Positions 17,528-25,717 of a stretch of 64,000 nucleotides of DNA are shown one piece after another (position 1 is the first letter of the stretch; each line of letters starts with the position of its first letter). The stretch comes from CAXTPV01 sp965276715 (GTDB taxonomy: Bacteria > Pseudomonadota > Alphaproteobacteria > Acetobacterales > Acetobacteraceae), in contig OZ255622.1 in assembly GCA_965276715.1 (NCBI GenBank), forward strand, positions 2,480,001-2,544,000. The letters are read 5' to 3'. The position numbers and the translations under genes were made by a program. Under the pieces are notes generated by a model. It was given only the letters and a program-made list of their open reading frames with translations, ran no database searches and was not told the DNA's origin.

Positions 17528-18552
17528 CCAGGCGACAGGTCTCGCCGGCACGCATCCTGCCGGCGCTGTTCTCGGCGTGTGCGCTGTCGGCCTGGATGCC
17601 GGCTGCTTCGTGGGGAGAGGCGCCGAAATCGGCGGTCAGCGTCGAGACGCCGGGCACGTCGCTGACGGACGCGTTCCGGCAGGCGCTTGCCAAGCGTTTC
17701 GCTGCTTCCGCCCTGCCGGTGACATTCTCCTCGTGGGACGGGCGGCTGGCGACCATCCAGCAGAGGGAGGCGGCGAACGCCAGCGAACCCGACCTCGTCC
17801 TGATGCCGAGCGAGGTGGCGCTCGCCGCATGCCGCGAGGGCCTCCTGCTGCCGATCGCGCCCTCGAACTGCGTCGTGCCCGGCTTCGAGACCGCGCTGGT
17901 GCTCGCATGGGACCGGACGCGCGACCCGACGCCGCCAAGCTGGACCGATTTTTGGGATGTGGCGCGCTATCCCGGCAAGCGAGGCCTTCCTCGCCAGGCG
18001 CGAGGCACGCTCGAGATCGCGCTGATGGCGGACGGCGTGGCGCCGGCCGACGTCTACCGCGTTCTCGCGTCGAGCGATGGCGTGGGACGCGCGTTCCGCA
18101 AGCTCGACCAGTTGCGGCCGTACGTGGTGTGGTGGACAGACGGCGGTGCCGCATCGAAGGCGTTGACCTCTGGCGGGGTGCTGATGACGGTGGCGCCAGC
18201 CACCGACCTGCCCTCGACCGATAAGCCTAAGGCGACGGTCGGTCAGCAATGGACCGGCGCGCTGAGCGAGAGGCTGAGCTGGGGCGTGCCGCTTCGCGCG
18301 CCCGACGCCGCGGGCGCGAGGCGCTTTCTCGATCTGGAGCAGCAGCCGGGCTGGCAGTCGGCCGTCACGGCGGCGGTGCCGGTCGTCGGCGCGGCACCTG
18401 GCGCGCTGGACGCGACGCCGGCCGATCTGCTGGCGCGCACCCAAGCGGCGTCGCATCGCGGCGAGCGGATGCTCCGGATCGACGACGTCTTCTGGAGCGA
18501 TCATCACGAACTGGTCGGTCATTTCGAGGCGTGGCTGGCGGAGGCACCATGA
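17524..18552 (+). CDS. Periplasmic solute-binding protein of ABC importer (PotD/iron-like fold)
   Basis: 342 aa with an N-terminal signal sequence (RRQVSPARILPALFSACALSAW, cleavage after about residue 28). The body resembles spermidine/putrescine- or Fe-type extracellular solute-binding proteins: SSWDGRLATIQQREA, PPSWTDFWDVARYPGKRGLP and TDGGAASKALTSGGVLM. The fragment SWTDFWDVARYPGKR is typical of the PotD/AfuA group. It sits between the degenerate ATPase and the short permease, overlapping each by 4 bp. The ligand cannot be named. Confidence 0.75.
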   Translation: MTRRQVSPARILPALFSACALSAWMPAASWGEAPKSAVSVETPGTSLTDAFRQALAKRFAASALPVTFSSWDGRLATIQQREAANASEPDLVLMPSEVALAACREGLLLPIAPSNCVVPGFETALVLAWDRTRDPTPPSWTDFWDVARYPGKRGLPRQARGTLEIALMADGVAPADVYRVLASSDGVGRAFRKLDQLRPYVVWWTDGGAASKALTSGGVLMTVAPATDLPSTDKPKATVGQQWTGALSERLSWGVPLRAPDAAGARRFLDLEQQPGWQSAVTAAVPVVGAAPGALDATPADLLARTQAASHRGERMLRIDDVFWSDHHELVGHFEAWLAEAP

Positions 18553-18959
18553 TCGAGCTTTGCATCGCGATCGGCTTGTCGGCGGCGGTGTCGGCGGCGA
18601 TCGCGCAACTCCCCTGGCCGACCTTCCTCGTCGCCGTGATGCTGGTCTCCACCCTCGTCCTGCCGGCCCTGCTCGGTGCGCTGCTGCTTGACCCCGGCCA
18701 GGGTGGAGTCGCGCTGGCGGTCGCGATGGTGCCGATCCTCGCCTGGGGATGGCGTCGCGTTCCCGCGGGCCAATGGACGACGGCCCGCTCGCTTGGCGGC
18801 TCCCGCCTGCAGATCGTGCGCACCCTGGTCGCGCCGACACTCGCGCCGTTCCTGCTCGCGGTCCTCATTCTCGGGATGGGCGTGGTCGGCGTCCGCTGGC
18901 GGCTCGACCGGCATCCCGCGCCGATCTTGCTGCCCGATCCCGTCACCGCCACGGGCTGA
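18549..18959 (+). CDS. Half-size ABC permease remnant
   Basis: 136 aa with about three membrane helices. The loop TTARSLGGSRLQIVRTLVAPTLAPF matches the EAA loop of binding-protein-dependent permeases (EAA---G-------I-LP), the contact point for the ATPase. Full permeases have about 270 aa and six helices, so this is the C-terminal half only. Translation is coupled to the solute-binding gene by a 4 bp overlap. Either it forms a homodimer of half-units or it is a remnant. Confidence 0.6.
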   Translation: MIELCIAIGLSAAVSAAIAQLPWPTFLVAVMLVSTLVLPALLGALLLDPGQGGVALAVAMVPILAWGWRRVPAGQWTTARSLGGSRLQIVRTLVAPTLAPFLLAVLILGMGVVGVRWRLDRHPAPILLPDPVTATG

Positions 18960-18997
18960 CGCTTTCGCCCGGCTCTCGTTGGCCGTAATGTTCGGCC

Positions 18998-19483
18998 ATG
19001 ACGATCGAGCCGCCGTTCTGGGAGGCCAAGACGCTCGCGCAGATGAGCCGCGCCGAGTGGGAGCTCCTGTGCGATGGATGCGGCCGCTGCTGCCTGCACA
19101 AGCTTCGCGACGACGACGGCGAGATCCACTTCACCAACGTCGCCTGCCGCCTGCTGGACGGCACGACGTGCGGCTGCGGCGACTACGAGAACCGTGCGCG
19201 CCGTATCCCGGACTGCGTCCGCCTGACACCGGACAATCTCGCTTCCATCGATTGGCTGCCGCCATCATGCGCCTACAGGCTCCTGTCGGAGGGCAAGGCG
19301 CTGCCGGATTGGCACAAGCTCGTGTCGAACGATCCGGATCGTGTGCACGAGGCCGGCATCTCGGTCAGGGGCCGGACGGTCGACGAGCGGCAGGCGGGTC
19401 CGCTCGAGCATCACGTCGTGGAATGGCCAGGCCACATGCCGAGGGCACGGCGCAATGCGCGCGTTCGACGACATCGCTCGTGA
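18998..19483 (+). CDS. YcgN-family cysteine cluster protein
   Basis: The 161 aa product matches the YcgN/UPF0260 family: FWEAKTLAQMSRAEWELLCDGCGRCCLHKL at the N-terminus, then CRLLDGTTCGCGDYENR and IPDC. The cysteines (C-x-x-C-x-x-CC and later pairs) suggest metal or Fe-S binding. No function is established for the family. The stop overlaps the GTG of the following gene. Confidence 0.88.
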   Translation: MTIEPPFWEAKTLAQMSRAEWELLCDGCGRCCLHKLRDDDGEIHFTNVACRLLDGTTCGCGDYENRARRIPDCVRLTPDNLASIDWLPPSCAYRLLSEGKALPDWHKLVSNDPDRVHEAGISVRGRTVDERQAGPLEHHVVEWPGHMPRARRNARVRRHRS

Positions 19484-20169
19484 CGTCGGAGTCGGTCCGG
19501 CTGGCGGGACTCGATGTCGATGTCCGCTGGCGGCGGAGCGCGCGGGCGCGGCGCGTTTCGCTGCGGGTCGACACGCGCACCGGAGCCGTGGTGGTGACGC
19601 TTCCGCTTCGGACCGGGCGGCAGGCCGGGGTGACGCTGCTGCACCGGCATGCGGACTGGCTCGCGCAGCGGATCGCCTCGCTACCGCAGGTCATTCACCT
19701 CGCCGCGGGCGCGCTGGTGCCAATCCGAGGTGTGCCGCACCCGGTGCAGCACACGCCGCTCGCGCGCAGCGGCGTTTGCCTGTCCGAGGGCCGGATCATG
19801 GTCAGTGGCGAGCTCGAGTTCCTCGGCCGTCGCCTGGCGGATTTCCTTCGGGCCGAGGCGAGGCGGACGCTGCTGAAATTGACCGCCGAGATCGCGACGG
19901 ACGCGCTCAGGCCACGGCGGATCTCGATCAAGGACACGCGCACCCGCTGGGGGAGCTGCAGCTCGAGCGGAACGCTGATGTTCAACTGGCGGCTGGTGAT
20001 GGCGCCCGAAGCGGTGCAGCACTACGTCGTCGCGCATGAATTGGCGCATCTGCGGCACATGGACCACGGGGCGGCGTTCTGGTCCCTGGTCCGCAGCCTG
20101 ACCACTCACGAAGCCTACGCGGAAGACTGGCTGCGCCGGAACGGCGCGAGCCTGCTGCGCGTGGGGTAG
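19480..20169 (+). CDS. YgjP-type M48-like metal-dependent hydrolase
   Basis: The zinc motif HELAHLRHMDHG (His186, Glu187, His190, His196) and the preceding TRWGSCSSSGTLMFNWRL are diagnostic of the YgjP/DUF45 metallopeptidase family. Length 229 aa from the GTG at 19480, which overlaps the ycgN-like stop (GTGA). The upstream open frame is antisense or out-of-frame to neighbouring genes. Substrate unknown. The stop lies 3 bp before tRNA-Leu, so transcripts probably run into the tRNA. Confidence 0.88.
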   Translation: MTSESVRLAGLDVDVRWRRSARARRVSLRVDTRTGAVVVTLPLRTGRQAGVTLLHRHADWLAQRIASLPQVIHLAAGALVPIRGVPHPVQHTPLARSGVCLSEGRIMVSGELEFLGRRLADFLRAEARRTLLKLTAEIATDALRPRRISIKDTRTRWGSCSSSGTLMFNWRLVMAPEAVQHYVVAHELAHLRHMDHGAAFWSLVRSLTTHEAYAEDWLRRNGASLLRVG

Positions 20170-20172
20170 GAC

Positions 20173-20256
20173 GCCCGCCTGGCGGAACGGTAGACGCAGC
20201 GGACTTAAAATCCGCGGCCGGATGGCATGCGGGTTCGAGTCCCGCGGTGGGCACCA
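20173..20256 (+). tRNA. tRNA-Leu(UAA)
   Basis: 84 nt including encoded CCA. The acceptor stem GCCCGCC pairs with GGTGGGC (one G-U). The anticodon stem is GCGGA/TCCGC around CTTAAAA, giving anticodon UAA. A long variable arm follows, as in class II tRNAs, and the T arm GCGGGTTCGAGTCCCGC is perfect. Its 3' two thirds form the left attachment repeat of the island. Confidence 0.96.
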
Positions 20257-20257
20257 C
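20202..20257 (+). repeat. Left attachment repeat (attL)
   Basis: 56 bp identical to 34904-34959. It runs from the anticodon stem of tRNA-Leu through the CCA end plus one base. The repeat keeps the tRNA intact at this end. Confidence 0.95.
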
Positions 20258-20313
20258 ACAATATCAACGGCTTGCTCGCCCTTGGGGGTTCGCAAGCCAA
20301 GCTTGCCGAATCG

Positions 20314-20332
20314 GCGGACCCACAGCGGACCC
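20314..20332 (+). repeat. Arm-type repeat, left copy
   Basis: GCGGACCCACAGCGGACCC, identical to 34756-34774. Each copy is itself a double GCGGACCC unit spaced 11 bp apart. It lies 57 bp inside the left attachment repeat, a position typical for integrase arm-binding sites. Confidence 0.6.
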
Positions 20333-20469
20333 TGTTTGGGATGCGATTTTGATCCGGTCGCGGCCCGCAACATTTCCCACTACGGTAGCCATGAGGGGAG
20401 TCCGTCCGTGAGGGCGCTGCTCGTCTGCACTGTGCCGTTAGATCTTGCACGCCTGCTGGAGAATATCTC

Positions 20470-20676
20470 TTGTCCTCAGAGCCTCAGCCGAAGCGGTTTG
20501 TGTCAACGGGCGACTACTACGCAGCGGCTCGTTCGCTCCGACTGCGCCCGTCGGCACAGCATCCAAATGTTTGGCTGGACGAGAACAACGACCCTCATAA
20601 TTTGCCCGACCCGGAGTTTCTGTCTCCGGAGAACCGCTACCGAACGATCGAACGACTAAAGATGCTACTCAGCTAG
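20470..20676 (+). CDS. Small hypothetical protein
   Basis: 68 aa, hydrophilic (SSEPQPKRFVSTGDYYAAARSL, HPNVWLDENNDPHNLPDPEFL). A TTG start is preceded by GGAG at 8 bp. No family recognised. It is the first gene inside the left end of the island and converges on the DUF1902-like gene. Confidence 0.45.
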   Translation: MSSEPQPKRFVSTGDYYAAARSLRLRPSAQHPNVWLDENNDPHNLPDPEFLSPENRYRTIERLKMLLS

Positions 20677-20680
20677 GCGC

Positions 20681-21079
20681 TCAGGCAGCCGTTTGCCTAC
20701 GGAGGCGAGCCAGCGCTGACTCCGCGAGTGCCGCGGGCATGGCAATCCAGAACTGCGAGTGCTCGTTGTCGCGAACATGCTCCACGATCACCTTCTCACC
20801 GCAGACCTCATACAAGGCCGCGATACTGGTCGGTATTTCGGTGAGAACCTCTTCAATGGACTCTTTGGCTACGAACAGACCCTTGAGGTCAGCGCTCGTG
20901 GCAAAGAACAGGTCGGGACGCTCTTCCTCGATCGTCACGCGCACCAGTTTCGTCGACAGTCTCTCGCTCATATTCTCAGCCCAACTCAGGACGCCAACCA
21001 CCACTATATGTAGCGAGTCCGGAACGATCAACCCTTCGGGGATTGACTCCAGATCATTGATATGGGGTGAGCCAGGCAT
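20681..21079 (-). CDS. DUF1902/HicB-like protein
   Basis: 132 aa. The core (KLVRVTIEEERPDLFFATSADLKGLFV, then AKESIEEVLTEIPT) has the layout of DUF1902, a HicB-like fold in which a short strand-rich domain ends in a helix. Such domains occur in antitoxins and in isolated phage-borne proteins. The ATG at 21079 follows a GGAGG/GAGA stretch; ATGs at 21100 and 21202 are alternatives. No HicA-type toxin gene is visible beside it, so a toxin-antitoxin role is not supported. Confidence 0.55.
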   Translation of the reverse strand: MPGSPHINDLESIPEGLIVPDSLHIVVVGVLSWAENMSERLSTKLVRVTIEEERPDLFFATSADLKGLFVAKESIEEVLTEIPTSIAALYEVCGEKVIVEHVRDNEHSQFWIAMPAALAESALARLRRQTAA

Positions 21080-21241
21080 CGTTCGATTCTCTCCTCCCAT
21101 AAAGCACGAGGATTCGAGGCGGGCAATCGCCCGGGATGGGCCTGAGAGCGCAGTTTGATGGTTGGTCCTCCGTAAACGAGTGTGAGCGAAGCCATCGCCC
21201 ACGCGGTTTGCAGATGCTCGCGTATTATGGAGAGGATGTTC

Positions 21242-21469
21242 TCAGCGGTCCGCCTTGCGTAGACGAACGCCAGGTGCGTCTCCCGCTATGAACTCCACGC
21301 CGGCGCTCTCGAGTATGGCGCGGATGGCGCCTACCGTTCTCTCATGAAGGGGATCACCTCGCTCAAGACGAACGATCGTGGCCGTGGACACCCGAGCGGC
21401 TTCTGCCAGCTCCCGAATGCCAAGCCCAAGCCCGGCACGGGCCATCCGACAGGTCTGGGCAGTCAGCAC
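21242..21469 (-). CDS. XRE-family transcriptional regulator
   Basis: 75 aa, almost all helix-turn-helix: CRMARAGLGLGIRELAEAARVSTATIVRLERG, followed by TVGAIRAILESAGVEFI. The ending VEFI plus a short tail is typical of small Cro/CI-like regulators in proteobacteria. It is divergent from the gene at 21592, with a dyad in between, so it is the likely repressor of the island. Confidence 0.85.
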   Translation of the reverse strand: MLTAQTCRMARAGLGLGIRELAEAARVSTATIVRLERGDPLHERTVGAIRAILESAGVEFIAGDAPGVRLRKADR

Positions 21470-21526
21470 GTCATCCCTCCCGTTTCCTGATTGACAGGAT
21501 TTCTAACGAGGACCACTGTGTAGCAT

Positions 21527-21547
21527 CCTTGCTGCCTAGTAGCAAGG
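21527..21547. promoter_or_regulatory. Dyad between XRE regulator and divergent gene
   Basis: CCTTGCT, seven bases, AGCAAGG. It lies in the 122 bp divergent region. A perfect TTGACA (-35-like) is at 21491-21496. The dyad is a candidate operator for the XRE protein. Confidence 0.4.
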
Positions 21548-21591
21548 CTAAGGTGCGGTAAACGTCCGGCGTGCCGGGCAAGGAGTGCGTG

Positions 21592-21831
21592 ATGAACTTG
21601 CAAGACGTCTCACCGGTCAACGATCAAGCGATCGCGGAGCTGATGGATCGGCTTCCGGGGCTATTCCCGGGCTGCATTGTCGCTTTGATGGTGGCTGTCA
21701 TCGACCGGAATGAGGTCGTGACGGACCTAAGCTGTATGGCGAACGCTGATCCAGAAGACGTCGTCCGGCTGCTCAAGGATGTCGTGGAGAACAATGAGCG
21801 TGATCAGCGACGGTCAACTTGTCTGCACTAG
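21592..21831 (+). CDS. Small hypothetical protein of the island
   Basis: 79 aa. The ATG at 21592 has AAGGAG 6 bp upstream. It is acidic with a hydrophobic centre (LPGLFPGCIVALMVAVIDRNEVV) and a C-terminal helix. No family recognised. The adjacent AlpA-like gene follows directly, so the two probably form the early operon. Confidence 0.55.
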   Translation: MNLQDVSPVNDQAIAELMDRLPGLFPGCIVALMVAVIDRNEVVTDLSCMANADPEDVVRLLKDVVENNERDQRRSTCLH

Positions 21832-21848
21832 CGCCGGGAGATTCGCGC

Positions 21849-22130
21849 ATGCCGGACGCCGCTCCCGACAATCTCCTGCGAATCGACGAGGTCATCCGTC
21901 GGTGCGGTCTCAGCCAGCCCTCGATCTATCGACGCATGGCGACAGGTACCTTTCCCCGACCAAAGGATCTCGGGGGCAACTCGGTCCGATGGCCCGAAAG
22001 CCGGATCACGGCCTGGATCGGTGCGCTTCCCGACGCGACCGCGATGCCTGACCAAGAACCCCATTCCCGCGGGGCCAAGCGGTCTAGCTCCGTCTCTTCG
22101 CAAACGACGAAGGCTATTCCCAACCCATAA
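21849..22130 (+). CDS. AlpA-family phage regulatory protein
   Basis: 93 aa. LLRIDEVIRRCGLSQPSIYRRMATGTFPRPKDLG with a following WPESRITAWI is the AlpA/Torso-type MerR-like HTH, used as excisionase activator in P4-like elements. CGGGAG precedes the ATG at 21849. The C-terminal tail is low-complexity. It is the island's left-end regulator; a second excisionase-like gene lies near the integrase. Confidence 0.88.
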   Translation: MPDAAPDNLLRIDEVIRRCGLSQPSIYRRMATGTFPRPKDLGGNSVRWPESRITAWIGALPDATAMPDQEPHSRGAKRSSSVSSQTTKAIPNP

Positions 22131-22326
22131 TTCGCTCGACGGTCACGAGGGAGGCATCGGCCGGATGCAGCCAAGCGGCAACCGCTCTCTGGAGGATCCG
22201 TTTCGCCGACCTGATCGACAGGCCACGGGCCATCAACCGATGGAGTGCCTTGTTGAGCGAGACGAGCTCGGCCTCGGTGAGGTTTGAGGTGTTCTCGGAT
22301 GTGAAGCCGACATGGGGCTGGCGCAC
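22114..22326 (-). CDS. Small hypothetical protein
   Basis: 70 aa with amphipathic helices (AELVSLNKALHRLMARGLSIRSAKRILQRAVAAW). It overlaps the 3' end of the AlpA-like gene by 17 bp on the opposite strand. It is plausible as the last gene of the leftward morphogenesis run, but no homologue is recognised. Confidence 0.4.
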   Translation of the reverse strand: MRQPHVGFTSENTSNLTEAELVSLNKALHRLMARGLSIRSAKRILQRAVAAWLHPADASLVTVERIMGWE

Positions 22327-22357
22327 CGCCTCAAGGTTGACGCTCGGGTTTTGCTAA

Positions 22358-22441
22358 GGTGTCCGACATAACTGTCGCTCGCGCTTTGCCTTTCAGCGAA
22401 CGAAGCACGAACAGAATGGATTGTCGAGTTTACCGGACACC
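22358..22441. repeat. 84 bp segment with inverted ends (IS-end-like)
   Basis: GGTGTCCG at the left and CGGACACC at the right bound a short non-coding stretch. The continuation inside (TGTCCGACATAA versus TGTCCGGTAAA read inward) resembles the TG...CA ends of IS3-type elements. A similar pair occurs at 60273-60327. It may be a collapsed insertion sequence. Confidence 0.35.
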
Positions 22442-22462
22442 AAGATGAGCCGCATGGTGAGG

Positions 22463-22633
22463 TCAGGGTCGCCTCGACCGCTTGCCGGCCGCTTTGTCGG
22501 CTTCCGAGCTGAACCGCGCGTGGAGCAGGTCGAGCGTGTCAGCGACCTCGCGAGCCCCGAGGCCGCTCCGGCTGATCGCCTCTTCGATGTCGGTCGACAG
22601 CGTCATTCTGGCCTCTGCCTCTTTGGGCGTCAT
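22463..22633 (-). CDS. 56-aa hypothetical protein downstream of tape measure
   Basis: Reads MTPKEAEARMTLSTDIEEA and ends KAAGKRSRRP. The ATG is preceded by AAAGGAA, and it starts 27 bp after the tape-measure stop. It is a highly charged, helical protein (IEEAISRSGLGAREVADTLDLL). Unknown family; position suggests a small tail-associated or regulatory protein. Confidence 0.5.
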   Translation of the reverse strand: MTPKEAEARMTLSTDIEEAISRSGLGAREVADTLDLLHARFSSEADKAAGKRSRRP

Positions 22634-22659
22634 CACTCGTTTCCTTTCGGTGTTTCGGC

Positions 22660-24531
22660 TCAGTATCCGTGCGAATAGTCGCCGTGTGATGTCCGGCTAT
22701 CGAGGTCGGTAAGCGGCGATGTCGCGAGCACGCCGCCCTTGATCCTCGCCTTGAAGCCCGGCGGCGGCTTGTTTGCGTGCGTGAGCTCGACCTGGACCTT
22801 GGTCTGCGGCTGAATGGGAGCGCCGGGCCTGTAGGCCAACTGGCCTCGTGTGGCGTCGACGGATGAGACGTACCGCAGGGTCTCGCTTGGAAGGGCTGAG
22901 GGGTCTCCGGTGGCCGCGAACCGGCGGACGCCCGCGTTGTTGGGCCCGGCGTTGTAGGCGGCTTCGGCGGCGTCCCTGTTGCCGTTGAATTGAGCCAGCA
23001 ACGCTCGGTAATACCCAAGGCCGGCGGAGATGTTCTGGCCCGTGTCGGTCAGGTCCACTCCAGGCGCGGTGCCCGGCTCAACCTGCATGACGCCCAGTGC
23101 GCCGGCGCTGCTGGTGATCAAGCTGCCGTCCTTGCCGAACTGCCTTGAGCCGCTCTCGACGCGAGCGAGCGCCACCGCGGCGTTCGGATCCAGACCCTGG
23201 CGAACGGCCTCGGCTCTCACTCTCTTTTCAATGTCGGGATCGCCGGCCGGCCTGATCAGTGTGTCGTTCGAGCCGATCGGTGTCCGGCCGATATCAAAGC
23301 CGACGGCCGCCCCGAACAGGGGAAGCGCCGCGGCGTCCAGAGCGGCGCCAGTCAAGCCTTTGCCAATGACGGCCCGGGCATATTTCGCGAGCGCTCCGCC
23401 TCCGGCCGCCGAAGTGAGAAGGACGACGCGGGTGAGTGCCGCAGCAACCCGGGCGATGGGCGCCAGGATGCCAAGGGCCCAACGGCCGGCCATGTATGCG
23501 AGCAGGCCCTCTGCGGTCGTCTGCCATCCGCCAAAGAGCTTGACGACGTGGCCCACGCCTTGCCCGAAGCCGGTGATGCCTGTCTCGACCTTCTGCCAGT
23601 CGATCGATCCGAGCCAGGCGCCGAATTGCTTCACATATTCGGCCACCTTGCTCGCGACGATCTGCCTGTTGCTCGCGATCCAGACCGCCAGATGGTGGAT
23701 CATCGGCACCAAGACTGGCGCGACCACCTGAGCGATAGAGTTCCCGAGCCCGGTCACGGCGAGCTCAACCTCGGTCTGGGACTGTGCCAGCGCCCTCGCG
23801 CCCTCGGTGCCCTTGTCGTTCACGACGCCAAAGTCGCGGGCCATTTTGTTGTAGCGGGCCATCCCGTCAGAACCGTCGCGGAGGAACGGAAGCAGCTCTT
23901 CGGCCGCGCCGCCTAGCAACTCGGTCGCTACCCTGGCCTGCAGGGTGGGGTTCTTCAGCGCCTTGATCCGGTCCGCGATCTGAGGGAGGACGGCAGTGAC
24001 GCTCTTTGCCGACGTGGCCGTTTGCTGGAAATTGATATGCAACATGCGGAGGTAGATCAGCGCCTGCGGGTTTCGGCCGCCGATCGCGTCGGTCATCACG
24101 TCTTGCAGGTTGGTCAGGCCGGACGTCAGCGCTCCGGAGGATGATCCTGCGAGCTGCGCCGCCCCTTGGAGAGACTGGAGCTGGTCGGATGTAATCCCGA
24201 TCCGCTGGGCACTGAACCGGAGTTGGGAACCGAACTGTCCCCACGCCGAGACCATTCTATAAAGCCCTGCCGCGGACGCTGCGCTCGTGATGGCACTCAG
24301 GGGTGCGATGATCCTTGTGAGGCTCTGAAATGCGCCGTAGGCGGACCTTCCGAGGTCACCCATGCTCTTCGCGACACGAGACAGGCCCGACGCCGACGCA
24401 AAGCGCTGCAGCGACGCCTGAAGCTGGCGAACAGGAGCCTGAATGCGCTCCATCGCTTTGTTGATCTTCGCGAATTGAGCCGAAGCTTGGTCAACGGCCT
24501 GGATCGTGACGGAGAAGCCGCGGGAGGCCAT
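22660..24531 (-). CDS. Phage tail tape-measure protein with lytic transglycosylase domain
   Basis: 623 aa. The N-terminus (FSVTIQAVDQASAQFAKINKAME) is a tape-measure signature. Long Ala/Gly-rich helices and hydrophobic segments fill the middle. Residues about 435-560 form a transglycosylase domain: DPNAAVALARVESGSRQF, SSAGALGVMQVEPGTA and DAAEAAYNAGPNNAGVRRF. Tape-measure proteins set tail length; the enzymatic domain helps cross the cell wall. The frame is intact. It is the distal gene of the leftward morphogenesis run. Confidence 0.88.
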   Translation of the reverse strand: MASRGFSVTIQAVDQASAQFAKINKAMERIQAPVRQLQASLQRFASASGLSRVAKSMGDLGRSAYGAFQSLTRIIAPLSAITSAASAAGLYRMVSAWGQFGSQLRFSAQRIGITSDQLQSLQGAAQLAGSSSGALTSGLTNLQDVMTDAIGGRNPQALIYLRMLHINFQQTATSAKSVTAVLPQIADRIKALKNPTLQARVATELLGGAAEELLPFLRDGSDGMARYNKMARDFGVVNDKGTEGARALAQSQTEVELAVTGLGNSIAQVVAPVLVPMIHHLAVWIASNRQIVASKVAEYVKQFGAWLGSIDWQKVETGITGFGQGVGHVVKLFGGWQTTAEGLLAYMAGRWALGILAPIARVAAALTRVVLLTSAAGGGALAKYARAVIGKGLTGAALDAAALPLFGAAVGFDIGRTPIGSNDTLIRPAGDPDIEKRVRAEAVRQGLDPNAAVALARVESGSRQFGKDGSLITSSAGALGVMQVEPGTAPGVDLTDTGQNISAGLGYYRALLAQFNGNRDAAEAAYNAGPNNAGVRRFAATGDPSALPSETLRYVSSVDATRGQLAYRPGAPIQPQTKVQVELTHANKPPPGFKARIKGGVLATSPLTDLDSRTSHGDYSHGY

Positions 24532-24553
24532 TGGTCAGTCCTTTCTAGGATCG

Positions 24554-25699
24554 CTACTGAGCGGTTCCGGATGGAGCGGCACCGCCGAGAGACTGCATGG
24601 CTTGCTCGACCTGGTAGTCGTACGCTTGTAGGTCGGTCGGCTCGACGGTGAAAGCTTCTGGCGGCATCAGAGTGACTTCCGCAAAGGTGCCCCCTTCCGG
24701 ATCGAGGTTGTAAGTCACTTCCGACACGATCCACATTGCTCCGGCCTGCAACTTGACACTCGGAAAGCTAACCGCCGCGAGGGTGTTGGGCGTCCATAGC
24801 GTCCCGGCACTGTCGAACCACGAATCGCAGACCACTCTGAGCGCTTGAGATCGACCGCGACGTCTTTGGGCTTCCCACTGAGCCCGCTGGAGCGCGACGC
24901 TTTGGCCGAGAATGAATTGCTCGGAGACGATGATGAGAGGGCGGTAAGTCGATACTCCCGGATCTTTTGCGATGCCAAGCAGATTTCCAGAATTTCCGAG
25001 TTCCTGCATGGTCTGCATAGAAAACAACACCGAGATGTACTCAGAATAGCGGTCATCGGACGAGTATGTGACATTCCAACTCTGGCAGTTCACGCCTTCC
25101 GCGAAACCTGACGCATGCCGGGCCGTGCCCACCTTCGCAAGCACCAAATTGCCGTCGACGTCGTCATAGACCAAGCGAACTGCATACCTCGCGACCCGTG
25201 CGATAATTTCCGCCGGCGTCTCGCCGAGGGCGATGTTGATCTGCGGAAGTTGTGGAGTTTCGGCGTCTCCAGAGACGGATATACCGAAAGGCTTTGCGAG
25301 AGATTGCGCCAACGACATTGGCGTGCAACTGCCAACTGCAGAGTTCGGAACAACCGCGGAACAGTCTACCAAGTCCCGACACTTCGACCTTCCGGTCACC
25401 GCCACGGTATGCGTGGTCGGCGTGACGGACGCCTCATACCGGTCGACATATCCGACGATGATGGATGCCTGACCGATCATGACGGTGCAGGGCGCGCCAG
25501 GCTGAATGACGATCTGCGTGGGTTGCGAGGGATATCGTTCGGTGACAGCCAGCTCGAAACTGGCTGGAAGACGCTCGCACCCGCGGGTGACCGTGACCTT
25601 CTCCCAACCCGACAGCGCCATGCCGCCGACATTGATCGTGACGTCGGCAGAAGGCGTCGGGGCCGTTGCGAGTTGTGTCGGATACGGGGAGCCGGACAT
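24554..25699 (-). CDS. Mu gpP-like baseplate hub protein
   Basis: 381 aa. DVTINVGGMALSGWEKVTVTRGCERLPASFELAVTERYP is typical of the Mu gp44/P-like hub, and the middle contains the two-domain pattern IVGYVDRYEASVTPTTHTVAVTGRSKCRDLVDCSAV. In Mu-type contractile tails this protein sits at the baseplate centre around the spike. This suggests a myovirus-type tail ancestor. It precedes the tape-measure gene by 22 bp. Confidence 0.85.
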   Translation of the reverse strand: MSGSPYPTQLATAPTPSADVTINVGGMALSGWEKVTVTRGCERLPASFELAVTERYPSQPTQIVIQPGAPCTVMIGQASIIVGYVDRYEASVTPTTHTVAVTGRSKCRDLVDCSAVVPNSAVGSCTPMSLAQSLAKPFGISVSGDAETPQLPQINIALGETPAEIIARVARYAVRLVYDDVDGNLVLAKVGTARHASGFAEGVNCQSWNVTYSSDDRYSEYISVLFSMQTMQELGNSGNLLGIAKDPGVSTYRPLIIVSEQFILGQSVALQRAQWEAQRRRGRSQALRVVCDSWFDSAGTLWTPNTLAAVSFPSVKLQAGAMWIVSEVTYNLDPEGGTFAEVTLMPPEAFTVEPTDLQAYDYQVEQAMQSLGGAAPSGTAQ

Positions 25700-25717
25700 T
25701 GCAGCCTCGATGCCCGT

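Noticed and set aside
20681..21469. Toxin-antitoxin pair of DUF1902-like and XRE genes
   Set aside because: They are separated by about 160 bp and no toxin fold is recognised; an operon of this type is not supported.
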